41,454 nucleotides of DNA, taken from Thiomonas sp. FB-6. Its GTDB lineage: Bacteria; Pseudomonadota; Gammaproteobacteria; Burkholderiales; Burkholderiaceae_C. The stretch is from contig NZ_KB898499.1 of the NCBI RefSeq assembly GCF_000377645.1, positions 1 through 41,454 of the forward strand, written 5' to 3'. Made by a program: the position numbers and the translations under genes. Positions 35,527 through 41,454 of the stretch are shown in pieces. Each line of letters begins with the position of its first letter. Position 1 is the stretch's first letter. The notes under the pieces are model-generated. The model saw only the letters and a program-made list of their open reading frames with translations, was not told the origin of the DNA and searched no databases.

Positions 35527-36033
35527 ATGCCGCCTTCCGACCCCGCCTCGCCGCTGACCCATTTCGACGCTGCCGGCCAGGCCCACATGGTCGATGTGGG
35601 CGCGAAGGACGAGACCTCTCGCGTGGCCGTGGCCACCGGCATGATCCGCATGCTGCCGGCCACGCTGGCGCTGGTCGAATCCGGCAACGCGCGCAAGGGC
35701 GACGTGCTCGGCGTGGCCCGCCTGGCCGCCATCATGGCCGCCAAGCGCACCTCCGACCTGATCCCGCTGTGCCACCCCATCGCGCTGACCCGCGTGGCCG
35801 TGGAGCTCGAGATCGACCGTGCCGCAAGCGCCGTGCGCTGCACCGCGCGCGCCGAGACGCGCGGGCGCACGGGGGTCGAGATGGAAGCCCTGACCGCCGT
35901 GCAGGTGGGCCTGCTCACCGTCTACGACATGTGCAAGGCCGCCGACCGCGGCATGACCATCACCGACGTCAAGCTGCTGGAAAAGCATGGCGGCAAGTCG
36001 GGGGACTGGGTGGCGGGCGGCGCAACTCCTTGA
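35527..36033 (+). CDS. moaC: Cyclic pyranopterin monophosphate synthase MoaC
   Basis: MoaC works with MoaA to make cyclic pyranopterin monophosphate, the first committed intermediate of molybdenum cofactor. The 168-residue product has [13 protein letters not shown] with the catalytic His-containing motif, [24 protein letters not shown] with the acidic and lysine residues, and the ending [14 protein letters not shown]. It may serve the molybdoenzyme at 19.7-21.9 kb. It is the last gene before the integrase, and its C-terminus looks intact. Confidence 0.95.
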   Translation: MPPSDPASPLTHFDAAGQAHMVDVGAKDETSRVAVATGMIRMLPATLALVESGNARKGDVLGVARLAAIMAAKRTSDLIPLCHPIALTRVAVELEIDRAASAVRCTARAETRGRTGVEMEALTAVQVGLLTVYDMCKAADRGMTITDVKLLEKHGGKSGDWVAGGATP

Positions 36034-36133
36034 TCGACAAGCGTTCCGGCGCGTTTGCAGCGCGCTGGTGACGCTGATGGGGGCGTGCAGCACCCATCCC
36101 CTTCCCGAAGCCTGGAGAGCCCGCCATGGGGCT

Positions 36134-36152
36134 TTTGTCCCTCGTTTGTCCC
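36134..36152 (+). repeat. Direct repeat TTTGTCCC upstream of the integrase
   Basis: TTTGTCCC occurs at 36134-36141 and again at 36145-36152, an 11-bp period. The repeats lie just ahead of the integrase ribosome-binding site. Short direct repeats in this place fit arm or accessory sites for a tyrosine recombinase, or an operator, but nothing else here proves the role. Confidence 0.4.
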
Positions 36153-36165
36153 AGCGAGGAACGAC

Positions 36166-37149
36166 ATGGCAGCTTTCCGCAAGCGCGGAACGGGGTGGCA
36201 GGCGCGGGTGCGCCGTGCCGGCTATCCGGATGAGGTGAAGACCTTCCCGACGAGAGCCGAGGCCGAGCGATGGGCTCGATCGGTCGAAGGGGAGATGGAC
36301 CGAGGCGAGTTCGCCGATCAACGAGAGGTCGCGCGCACCACGCTCGGCGACCTGGTGCGGCGCTACATGGTCGAGGTGACTCCCAGCAAGCGCGGTGCGC
36401 GTGACGAGGTGATCCGCTTGAACGCGATGCTGCGCAACCGGATCTGCGGGCTCAGCGTGGCCAACTTGGCTCCTCAGGAGGTCGCTCGCTACCGGGATGA
36501 GCGCCTTCAGGTCTGCGGGGCAGCCACGGTGATTCGAGACCTGGCGGTGTTGTCCTCGATCGTGAACCACGCCCGGCGGGAGTGGGGCATTCGCATTCAG
36601 AACCCGGTCGCGCTGGTGCGCAAGCCGGCGGCACCAGCGGGGCGCGACCGCGTGTTGTCGGAAGTTGAAGAGCTGCGCTTGCTGGAGGAACTTGAGCCAC
36701 GCGGGCGGCGGAATCCCTACATGCGGCCATTGGTGATTGCTGCCATCGAGACGGCGATGCGGCGGGGAGAGTTGCTGACCCTGCAATGGGAGCATGTCGA
36801 TCTGGTCAGGCGCGTCGCATTCCTTCCGATGACCAAGAATGGGCGCCCGCGCTACGTGCCGTTGTCGTCACGCGTGGTGCGCGTGATCGAGTCGACCGGT
36901 TCGCCTCAACCTGGACGTGTCTTCCCGATCGGTATCGCTGCGATGGAGGCTGCCTTCTCGCGAGCGGCAGGACGCGCAGGTTTGCGTGGCTTGCACTTTC
37001 ATGACCTGAGACACACGGCTACCAGTCGAATCGCGCGCAAGCTGCCAAACGTGATCGAGCTTGCTGCTTTGACGGGTCACGAGTCACTGCAGATGCTCAA
37101 GCGATACTTTCACCCGCAGGCGAGCGAGATCGCCCTCAAACTGGGATAG
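36166..37149 (+). CDS. Tyrosine-type site-specific integrase
   Basis: The ATG at 36166 with AGCGAGGAACGAC before it gives 327 residues starting MAAFRKRGTGWQARVRRAG. The N-terminal arm-binding and core-binding parts precede the catalytic domain. All catalytic residues are visible: Arg199 (AMRRGEL), Lys224 (TKNGRPR), His279 and Arg282 (HDLRHTATS), His305 (GHES) and Tyr314 (RYFHP). It should be active. It lies 132 bp after moaC, with no tRNA gene beside it, and marks the left edge of the accessory island. Confidence 0.94.
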   Translation: MAAFRKRGTGWQARVRRAGYPDEVKTFPTRAEAERWARSVEGEMDRGEFADQREVARTTLGDLVRRYMVEVTPSKRGARDEVIRLNAMLRNRICGLSVANLAPQEVARYRDERLQVCGAATVIRDLAVLSSIVNHARREWGIRIQNPVALVRKPAAPAGRDRVLSEVEELRLLEELEPRGRRNPYMRPLVIAAIETAMRRGELLTLQWEHVDLVRRVAFLPMTKNGRPRYVPLSSRVVRVIESTGSPQPGRVFPIGIAAMEAAFSRAAGRAGLRGLHFHDLRHTATSRIARKLPNVIELAALTGHESLQMLKRYFHPQASEIALKLG

Positions 37150-37289
37150 CGCTCGTGCGGTTGGCCGAGAACTACCCCGCAGGCTGGACCCGCTGAGGCA
37201 CTCCTGCAGGATCAAGGACATCCGGGACCGGACACCTCGCCGCAGGCAAAGGCAGGACAAAGGATCCAGCTCTTAGGGTCAACGACAAC

Positions 37290-37319
37290 AAGGCCATCGT
37301 AGGATGGCCTTTTCGTTTT
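37290..37319 (+). terminator. Strong intrinsic terminator downstream of the integrase
   Basis: A perfect 9-bp stem (AAGGCCATC at 37290-37298, GATGGCCTT at 37303-37311, loop GTAG) is followed by TTCGTTTT. An outer pair CGACAA (37283-37288) and TTGTCG (37318-37323) can extend it. This separates integrase transcription from the downstream 118-aa/414-aa unit. Confidence 0.85.
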
Positions 37320-37390
37320 GTCGGCTTCCGCCAGCACACACCCCGGGGCTTGGGCTTCAGGTGCTTCATCGCTCGTCCCAGCGTGCACCG

Positions 37391-37461
37391 CTGTCTGCCT
37401 GACAGTGTGGCAGGGTTCTGGCCAAATTCTCAACCCGCTTGTTGAGCCGCTTCACAACAAC
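37391..37461. promoter_or_regulatory. Cluster of inverted repeats before the 118-aa gene
   Basis: Three overlapping inverted repeats lie in the 90 bp before the 118-aa gene: CTGTC-N5-GACAG (37391-37405), CTCAAC-N6-GTTGAG (37429-37446) and TTGTTG-N10-CAACAA (37439-37460). The cluster looks like operator DNA and would suit autoregulation by a helix-turn-helix-like product of the next gene. No clear -35/-10 pair could be chosen by eye. Confidence 0.45.
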
Positions 37462-37479
37462 TCGAACTAGGGACACAAC

Positions 37480-37836
37480 ATGCTCGAAGCGCCCGCCCCG
37501 ACGCCTTCGGCCACGACGGAGGATGCGGCCATCCACCTGATCGTTGACGCAATGGCAATCAACAGAGTGACTCTTCCGATGCTTGCCAGCGCGCTCGGCT
37601 ATGAGTCGACGCAGATTGTTGGAAGGCTGCGCCGAACTGAGAAATTTGAGGACGCCTTCCTTGATCCCGATACGCGAGAGGTCTGCCGGCTTGGAGGCCC
37701 ATGGAAGGTATGGGTAGGAAGGCGATTAAAACGAGGCCTACGCTTCTCGGACCTCGTCATTGACAAGGCGAAGCTCCCGTTCTTGCTTCAGGCCTTTTGT
37801 GAATCAAACGGCGAGCAAGCACGCCCCAAAACTTGA
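37480..37836 (+). CDS. Uncharacterised 118-aa protein, possible HTH
   Basis: I do not recognise the family. The ATG at 37480 has AGGGAC about 6 bp upstream. Residues about 29-53 (RVTLPMLASALGYESTQIVGRL) have the spacing of a helix-turn-helix, so it may bind DNA. The rest is basic, with VWVGRRLKRGLRF near 77-89. There is no signal peptide or membrane segment. The 414-aa gene starts 12 bp downstream on the same strand, so the two form a unit. Base composition is lower in G+C than the core genome. Confidence 0.75.
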   Translation: MLEAPAPTPSATTEDAAIHLIVDAMAINRVTLPMLASALGYESTQIVGRLRRTEKFEDAFLDPDTREVCRLGGPWKVWVGRRLKRGLRFSDLVIDKAKLPFLLQAFCESNGEQARPKT

Positions 37837-37848
37837 TTCGAGGTTGAC

Positions 37849-39093
37849 ATGCGCCCCTGGGAGCGAAGACTTGGTGACCTGGCACATTTGGTGACATCTT
37901 GCCACGCCACCTATTTTGATCCGGATTTATTTCGGATGAATATAAATCAATTTCTGCAAACGGCGCGGACCGTAACCTTTCTAATCCAGAAGCGAAAAGC
38001 GGAAATCGTTGGTTTCAATGAGTGGTATGCAGAGAGCGTTCGCCGGCCTTGGGCCGACGACATCCTGATGCGATGGGCCATTGAGTCGAGGAACACAATA
38101 GAAAAAGAGGGCGACCTCGAACTGCACAGCACCCTATCTCTTTCTCTAGTATTTTCCTATTTTGAGGAGGAAGATCTGCAAGTTGATGTCGGTTGCGATC
38201 TTTTGCTTCACGCAAATCTAAAGAGATTAATTCGATTCGCGCAAAAGAACCTACCATCCGGGATATCCGACGCCGCCGTTGTTAAAATTGAGCGGCGTTG
38301 GATTGCGGCATCTTTGCCCGAGTGGGAGCTTTTGCGAGCGGTAAATTATATCTACGCGAAGCTGTTCGAATGCTGCGACAGCCTGGCGCACCACTTGGGA
38401 TCCACAATTGACCTCTCAATTCGAAAACCCGAACCCCTGGAGTTGCAGCGAGAGCAGGCGAGGCAGGTTGAATATATAAAATTGAATGGCTTAGAGCACT
38501 TCCATTTGGGGCAGGAGCGTCTAAAGCGCGATGAGAATTTCGTGCCGCCGGGCGAACTTCTGCAACACATTGAAGCGTCTCAGCAGTCTCTAGGTGGTCA
38601 AAGGGATTTCCTTAGCGCCTTCAGTATGTTGGTTGACATGGCGGCGGCGACATTTAATCATTACGGAAATCACATCCCAATCCTTCATGTCTTCGACCAC
38701 AACTGGCGTCCAATTTTAATACTATCAACAAACTTTGATGACCAAGCAGATAAATACATATTTTGGCGTCACGTCGGAGATCGAATCAGAAATCTTCGAG
38801 CGGCCGGGGTTATTTGGATTGGTGAGTCTTGGGTGCGCAGGCTTGAAGCGGGACATAGAACGCCGACGAGGAATCTCCCGATAATTGGCGAGCACCTTCA
38901 AATTGTCGGCGCTTCCGGCGAAGGCTTGGAAAAACGTATGGCGTTTCGTATAATACGCGAGGGCGACGCGCAACCTCGTCTGGAGCTGGACGAGTCAGAA
39001 TCCGAAAACGGCCGCGTTGCAGAAATGAATTTCCTGCGCCCAGTTATGACCGCTTTGCGTGCCCCGCTTCTTCATCGCGACGAAGGCAGTTGA
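37849..39093 (+). CDS. Uncharacterised 414-aa protein, accessory
   Basis: The function is unknown. The ATG at 37849 has GAGG upstream. The N-terminal 180 residues look mostly helical, with TARTVTFLIQKRK at 38-50 and SRNTIEKEGDLELHS at 80-94. The Arg-Asn pair followed by a His recalls HEPN nuclease motifs, but the spacing is wider than R-x4-6-H, so this is weak. The C-terminal part (about 275-375) looks alpha/beta, with IPILHVFDHNWRPILIL and VIWIGESWVR. No signal or membrane segment is seen. The DNA is much lower in G+C than the core, a sign of transfer. Confidence 0.8.
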   Translation: MRPWERRLGDLAHLVTSCHATYFDPDLFRMNINQFLQTARTVTFLIQKRKAEIVGFNEWYAESVRRPWADDILMRWAIESRNTIEKEGDLELHSTLSLSLVFSYFEEEDLQVDVGCDLLLHANLKRLIRFAQKNLPSGISDAAVVKIERRWIAASLPEWELLRAVNYIYAKLFECCDSLAHHLGSTIDLSIRKPEPLELQREQARQVEYIKLNGLEHFHLGQERLKRDENFVPPGELLQHIEASQQSLGGQRDFLSAFSMLVDMAAATFNHYGNHIPILHVFDHNWRPILILSTNFDDQADKYIFWRHVGDRIRNLRAAGVIWIGESWVRRLEAGHRTPTRNLPIIGEHLQIVGASGEGLEKRMAFRIIREGDAQPRLELDESESENGRVAEMNFLRPVMTALRAPLLHRDEGS

Positions 39094-39103
39094 GAACTTT
39101 ATA

Positions 39104-39147
39104 TTGGCGGGCCTTTCTTATATAAGGATTATTTATCCACCCGCCAA
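39104..39147. repeat. Nested inverted repeat after the 414-aa gene
   Basis: TTGGCGGG (39104-39111) and CCCGCCAA (39140-39147) form perfect 8-bp arms around a 28-bp AT-rich centre. Inside lies the perfect palindrome CTTATATAAG (39117-39126). It starts 11 bp after the 414-aa stop. It could be a terminator for that gene, a protein-binding site or a recombination site. There is no T-run after the right arm, so a plain terminator is not the best fit. Confidence 0.6.
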
Positions 39148-39159
39148 CGAGAGTGATCC

Positions 39160-39324
39160 ATGGGAATCGCAAGCGTGGCTGGAGAACGTCGCCGCCTTCC
39201 GCTTATGGAAGAATCTAACGCGCGAGGCGTAATCCGACGGAAGAGGATGCCACCTGATCCGAAATACCACGAGCGTTCCGCTGAACGGCCATCGACATCG
39301 CGCGCCCTCGGAACTCGAGATTAA
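39160..39324 (+). CDS. Possible small ORF, 54 aa
   Basis: An ATG with GAGAG 5' of it opens 54 codons, basic in composition (MGIASVAGERRRLPLMEESN at the start). It begins 12 bp after the palindrome and its stop overlaps the end of the convergent gene on the other strand by 4 bp. Nothing recognisable is encoded. It may be chance, and no family or motif supports it. Confidence 0.2.
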   Translation: MGIASVAGERRRLPLMEESNARGVIRRKRMPPDPKYHERSAERPSTSRALGTRD

Positions 39325-40097
39325 TTTCTTACAAGGCGAGGATAAGCATTAACCGGCACCACGAGCGGCGCCTCCTCCAGGGATTTCTGACCAAAATTTC
39401 TCATGATCGCGTTTCTGGCGTCAGACTCCAGGAGATCGACATTTGACCTCAATCGATCAGAGTCTATCGAAGAGAGTTCCAAGGCGAATATATTTCGCTG
39501 GAAAATGATTGGCGACGCCGAAGAAACGGAAATCTCGATTCGATAACCTCCGGGTATCCACCAAAAATTTCGTTTGCGAAATTGAAGCAAATCACGATAC
39601 TCTTGAGTCCGAAATATCTCTTCAATGCTTCCGGAGCCTGATCGAATTGTGTCGATGCGACTCACTACGGCGATGGAGAGCCTGTCGTTTTCTTTGGAAT
39701 ATTCATCATCCAGCGTTAGGACCATTTTATCTTTTACGTCATCGGTGCCAACCTTAAGAGCGACCGGGATTTGCGCCCGCTTAACAATTTGCTTATTTCC
39801 ATAGGCATCCGTTATTTCGCTTATAGTCTCATTTAGGCCGGTCCAGGTAAATTCCTTTCGCGCGCCATCGGATCGCGTAACTTGGAGCGCGAAACCTGTA
39901 ATCAGGGCGGCCTTTTGGCTGGCGGAAAAGACGAATCCTATATTTATCGCCGAACCGAAAGAGCCGTAGCAAATTTCGGCTGTTGCGGCTGGGAAAACAA
40001 CCACTTTCGATCGCGAGAAGAAGCTGATAACCCAGGTAACAAGCTGCGGGACCCAAGCGGCGGCACCTATCAATGCGAGCCAATCAGTCAGTTTCAC
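39321..40097 (-). CDS. Uncharacterised membrane-anchored 258-aa protein
   Basis: I do not recognise the family. The start is GTG at 40097, with GGGGG about 6 bp upstream on the minus strand. Residues about 5-27 form a hydrophobic segment (LIGAAAWVPQLVTWVISFF), followed by a roughly 230-residue domain rich in beta-like stretches (KMVLTLDDEY, GYRIEISVSSASPIIFQ). It is probably an inner-membrane anchor with a soluble domain. It converges with the 118-aa/414-aa unit and is downstream of the serine recombinase on the same strand. Confidence 0.7.
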   Translation of the reverse strand: MKLTDWLALIGAAAWVPQLVTWVISFFSRSKVVVFPAATAEICYGSFGSAINIGFVFSASQKAALITGFALQVTRSDGARKEFTWTGLNETISEITDAYGNKQIVKRAQIPVALKVGTDDVKDKMVLTLDDEYSKENDRLSIAVVSRIDTIRSGSGSIEEIFRTQEYRDLLQFRKRNFWWIPGGYRIEISVSSASPIIFQRNIFALELSSIDSDRLRSNVDLLESDARNAIMRNFGQKSLEEAPLVVPVNAYPRLVRN

Positions 40098-40188
40098 AAC
40101 AACCCCCGAGCATTAAGTGTCGCATTACGATTGACGGAGAACATTTCCGCTCCGACCTGCAATTTTTGACAGTATCTCACGTAGAGCG

Positions 40189-40854
40189 TCACTGCTGGGC
40201 CAAATGCCGCTGCACCTGCCCCAAACACCACGCCCCACCCCTCGGCGCCTTCAGCCCCATGTCGTTCAAATACACGACGATCGCGCGTCGACTCATCCCC
40301 TGGGCAAGACACCCGTCCAGAACAGGCTTCAATCGCTCTCTGAACGCTCTGGCGGCACCCTGACGTGCCCTGGTATGCCTTGCGAGATTTGCCGGTCCTG
40401 TGGCCCCCAAAACGACGCCACGGGCCTTTGCTGCAGCCAATGCCGCCCTGGTCCGCTCGCTGATCTGGTCGCGCTCCCACTCGCTCATGACCGCGTGCAT
40501 CTGGATCATGACCTTGTTCGCGTTGGGCATGTCGACCGCGACGAAGTCCACGCCGGTCTCGATCAACCCGCTGACGAAGTGCACGTTGCGAGCGAGACGG
40601 TCCAGTTTCGCGATGAGCAGGGTGGCACCTGACCGTCGACACAGCTCCAGTGCCCTGCGCAGCTCGGGACGCCTGTCGAGAGCGTTGGCCCCCTTGCCGG
40701 TCTCGATCTCAGTGAACTCGGCCAGCATCGTCTCGCTGCGCCCGCTGGTGTAGCTCATCACGGCCTGACGCTGTGCTTCCAGCCCGAGACCAGAGGCTCC
40801 CTGCCTGCTGGTGCTGACTCGGTAGTAGGCGACGACGGCTTGCTTCCCCTGCAT
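40189..40854 (-). CDS. Small serine recombinase, resolvase family
   Basis: The 221-residue product is a resolvase/invertase-type recombinase. The catalytic Ser14 lies in YYRVSTSRQG. The conserved core IAKLDRLARN and the following EWERDQISERTRAALAAAK segment (E-helix) are clear. A short C-terminal DNA-binding part ends in APRGGAWCLGQVQRHLAQQ. It resembles recombinases that move or resolve mobile elements. Just upstream of its start lies an array of alternating GTCC/GGAC motifs. The gene is GC-richer than the unknown genes beside it, hinting at a separate origin. Confidence 0.92.
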   Translation of the reverse strand: MQGKQAVVAYYRVSTSRQGASGLGLEAQRQAVMSYTSGRSETMLAEFTEIETGKGANALDRRPELRRALELCRRSGATLLIAKLDRLARNVHFVSGLIETGVDFVAVDMPNANKVMIQMHAVMSEWERDQISERTRAALAAAKARGVVLGATGPANLARHTRARQGAARAFRERLKPVLDGCLAQGMSRRAIVVYLNDMGLKAPRGGAWCLGQVQRHLAQQ

Positions 40855-41183
40855 GCTGCTCTCCGGTTGCTGTCCTCATTCCAGGACGCTCGTCCTGTAT
40901 GTGGACACGATGGGTCCAACCGTAGGACGCCGGCGTGTGCAGGCCAAGGACGGCGCCGGCGAGGTGTTGCTTCGGCGAGGATGGGGTTGACGCCGCGAGC
41001 GTCATCTCCCCGGCGCAGGAGATCGATGTCCTATAAGAACAGGCGAGACTTGGAGGTATTGCGTTCCTCGTTCCGACCCTGGCAGCGCCGATCCTTACAT
41101 CTGGGACCGATACGCCGAGGGGCGTCGAACATCCCGTTCAGCGCCCAAGTGCACGGAATCGGCGTGGCGCCAACGCGACCTAA
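40855..41183. other. Gene-free stretch between the serine recombinase and IS5 end
   Basis: No supported gene is seen in these 329 bp. The part nearest the recombinase carries the GTCC/GGAC array (40872-40928). The remainder shows no protein I can recognise and may be remnant DNA. It ends at a CTAA that would be the IS target duplication. Confidence 0.5.
40872..40928. promoter_or_regulatory. Alternating GTCC/GGAC array, possible res site
   Basis: Six short motifs alternate in orientation: GTCC at 40872, GGAC at 40884, GTCC at 40892, GGAC at 40903, GTCC at 40914 and GGAC at 40925. Spacings are 12, 8, 11, 11 and 11 bp, close to one helical turn. The strongest pair is CAGGACG-CT-CGTCCTG (40882-40897). 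It lies 18 bp before the serine recombinase start. This fits a multi-subsite res site or an operator for the recombinase. Confidence 0.5.
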
Positions 41184-41454
41184 GGCAACGCTGAAGAAGC
41201 ACCTGTTTTTGCAGAAGCCGGGCCCTACGATTTCAGGATGCGGGAACTCGATTCGATGAGGGTGATTTGGCGCCCATCGGGCCTCATTCGCGAGCCTTTC
41301 GACCCGCCTTGCGCCCTTATGGACGCACCTGTGCCATGAGCCGATTTCGGCACATGAAGATGTTGCTCAAGGCCAGCGCGGCGAACGCGCGCGTCGCGTT
41401 CTTATCCAGTCCGCGATAGCGCACCTTGCTGAAGCCCCACAGCCGCTTGATGAC
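41184..41454 (-). mobile_element. Partial IS5-family insertion sequence
   Basis: The right part of an IS5-family element enters from beyond the window. The transposase C-terminus is encoded on the minus strand. Its outer end is placed at 41184 because the bases just outside are CTAA (41180-41183), matching the YTAR target preference of IS5-type elements, and the next bases GGCAACGCTGAAGAAG look like a terminal inverted repeat. The other end and repeat are off the window, so the boundary is tentative. Confidence 0.6.
41317..41454 (-). CDS. IS5-family transposase, C-terminal part
   Basis: The 45 residues visible include VIKRLWGFSKVRYRGLDKNA and FAALALSNIFMCRNRLM, the typical C-terminal DDE-transposase ending of IS5-type elements (VKRxxGxxKVRYRGLxKN). 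The frame runs off the window edge and stops with TAA at 41317-41319. The N-terminal part and catalytic triad lie outside, so whether it is intact cannot be said. Confidence 0.85.
   Translation of the reverse strand, partial: VIKRLWGFSKVRYRGLDKNATRAFAALALSNIFMCRNRLMAQVRP

Larger units (their letters stand above)
37150..37479. other. Gene-free stretch between the integrase and the 118-aa gene
   Basis: The 330 bp hold a strong terminator (37290-37319) in the middle and nested inverted repeats (37391-37461) near the next gene. I see no coding sequence with support. The two listed elements are the main content. Confidence 0.6.

Noticed and set aside
36034-36165. A tRNA gene as integration target before the integrase
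   Set aside because: The 132 bp hold no cloverleaf or tRNA 3' end that I can find.
39133-39141. TTATCCACC, resembling a DnaA box
   Set aside because: It matches eight of nine bases but stands alone. There is no iteron set or replication gene, so no origin is called.
37451-40103. The 11-mer TTCACAACAAC present at 37451-37461 and 40093-40103
   Set aside because: A few 11-base matches are expected by chance within 5 kb, and the second copy lies over a start codon. Not strong enough for att repeats.
40840-41259. Open frame of 139 codons across the region upstream of the serine recombinase
   Set aside because: It runs over the half-site array and into the IS end and encodes nothing recognisable.

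Overview
The window looks like a high-GC betaproteobacterial chromosome, most likely Burkholderiales. The evidence is the gene order (tuf, then one long S10-spc-alpha ribosomal block, with infA between secY and rpmJ), the protein sequences, and very high G+C (one 60-base line near 33.0 kb is 50/60 G+C). I cannot name a genus from the sequence alone. No rRNA, tRNA or CRISPR array was found.

Region 1 (1-15.75 kb) is translation and transcription machinery on the + strand: tuf, rpsJ, rplC-D-W-B, rpsS, rplV, rpsC, rplP, rpmC, rpsQ; then rplN-X-E, rpsN, rpsH, rplF-R, rpsE, rpmD, rplO, secY, infA, rpmJ; then rpsM-K-D, rpoA, rplQ. Most junctions are 1-33 bp or 4-bp ATGA overlaps. The longer gaps (tuf/rpsJ, rpsJ/rplC, rpsQ/rplN, rpsK/rpsD, rpsD/rpoA) each carry strong hairpins. 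They probably mark internal promoters, attenuators or autoregulatory leaders. A compound hairpin terminator closes the block after rplQ.

Region 2 (15.8-25.8 kb) is ordinary core chromosome: a NodI/NodJ-type ABC exporter, dsbD, a solitary molybdopterin oxidoreductase (-), an M20 amidohydrolase (+), and then birA with a SPOR-domain protein (-) and a SET-domain protein (-).

Region 3 (25.8-36.0 kb) holds topB (+), a two-component system and a dacB-type D,D-carboxypeptidase (-), then a tight + strand run: tsaB, rimI, a family-4 uracil-DNA glycosylase, pyrF and moaC.

Region 4 (36.05 kb to the end) is an accessory island. It starts with a tyrosine integrase right after moaC. It continues through visibly AT-richer DNA (one line near 38.2 kb is 26/60 G+C) carrying a two-gene unit of unknown function (118 and 414 aa), a palindrome-rich gap and a convergent membrane-anchored unknown protein. 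A small serine recombinase follows, with an array of alternating GTCC/GGAC half-sites just upstream. The right edge runs into the end of an IS5-family element that leaves the window. This island holds the only genes here whose function I could not assign and is the best candidate for an undescribed system.
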